Below, piece by piece: positions 6,409 through 6,466 of a stretch of DNA of 6,466 nt (position 1 is the stretch's first letter; the number at the start of each line of letters is the position of its first letter). The DNA lies in the NCBI GenBank assembly GCA_030597345.1, contig JAUVSA010000125.1, positions 1 to 6,466 on the forward strand. Reading direction: 5' to 3'. The translations under genes were made by a program, and so were the position numbers. Below the pieces are notes generated by a model that did not search any database, was not told where the DNA came from, and worked only from the letters and a program-made list of their open reading frames with translations. The stretch comes from Bacillota bacterium. GTDB taxonomy: Bacteria > Armatimonadota > Hebobacteria > Hebobacterales > Hebobacteraceae.

Positions 6409-6466
6409 ATGAAGGCTAACCCGTCCGCCACGCCAAACGCTGTTCTCGTGCTTTCGCCCAGCAACA
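6409..6466 (+). CDS. possible start of a further gene, truncated by the window edge
   Basis: An ATG at 6409, preceded by CCCCGGGGAT (6399-6408, G-rich but placed very close), opens a frame that stays open to the edge. The 19 complete codons read MKANPSATPN then AVLVLSPSN. A polar start followed by a hydrophobic strand would suit the first strand of a Rossmann-like or nucleotide-binding fold, but this is too short to identify. It begins 12 nt after the pcm stop, so it would extend the same operon. Confidence 0.4.
   Translation, partial: MKANPSATPNAVLVLSPSN

Overview
The window is GC-rich, and every gene in it lies on the + strand. It looks like chromosome of a diderm (two-membrane) bacterium outside the Proteobacteria. 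The clue is the pairing of an S-layer-homology (SLH) outer-membrane protein with an LptD-type LPS transporter. SLH-anchored outer membranes are typical of diderm Terrabacteria such as Armatimonadota, Deinococcota, Negativicutes and Cyanobacteria. The secreted protein with repeated STN-like folds and the uroporphyrinogen-decarboxylase-type methyltransferase would suit Armatimonadota, but that assignment is an inference and no rRNA is present to test it.

Layout. (1) Positions 3-1334 hold the 3' portion of an SLH/beta-barrel outer-membrane protein whose start is off the left edge. Its sensible sequence ends near 914, where a natural C-terminus would be expected, but the frame runs on without a stop to 1334 across the next gene. 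(2) Positions 913-2382 (open from 868) encode a compact LptD homologue. (3) Positions 2379-2579, in an ATGA overlap with lptD, encode a 66-residue protein resembling the first helices of a TPR protein. (4) Positions 2666-4504 encode a 612-residue secreted protein of unknown function with two STN-like segments. (5) Positions 4505-4608 are an intergenic gap with a hairpin, a good sigma-70-type promoter and a strong ribosome binding site. (6) Positions 4609-5739 encode a URO-D/MtaA-family protein, probably a corrinoid-type methyltransferase. (7) Positions 5749-6396 encode protein-L-isoaspartate O-methyltransferase (pcm). (8) From 6409 to the edge there is a possible start of another gene.

How they fit together. 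The left half is an envelope module: a protein tethering the outer membrane to the cell wall, the LPS insertion machine, and small or secreted accessory proteins, with the first three tightly packed. The right half is a separate transcription unit started by the 4550-4578 promoter, pairing a cobalamin-type methyltransferase homologue with a SAM-dependent protein-repair methyltransferase. I found no mobile element, CRISPR array, RNA gene or obvious defence system, and I do not see a new multi-gene system. The points most worth checking are the lost or shifted stop between the SLH protein and lptD, the minimal two-cysteine pattern of this LptD, and the unknown duplicated secreted protein.
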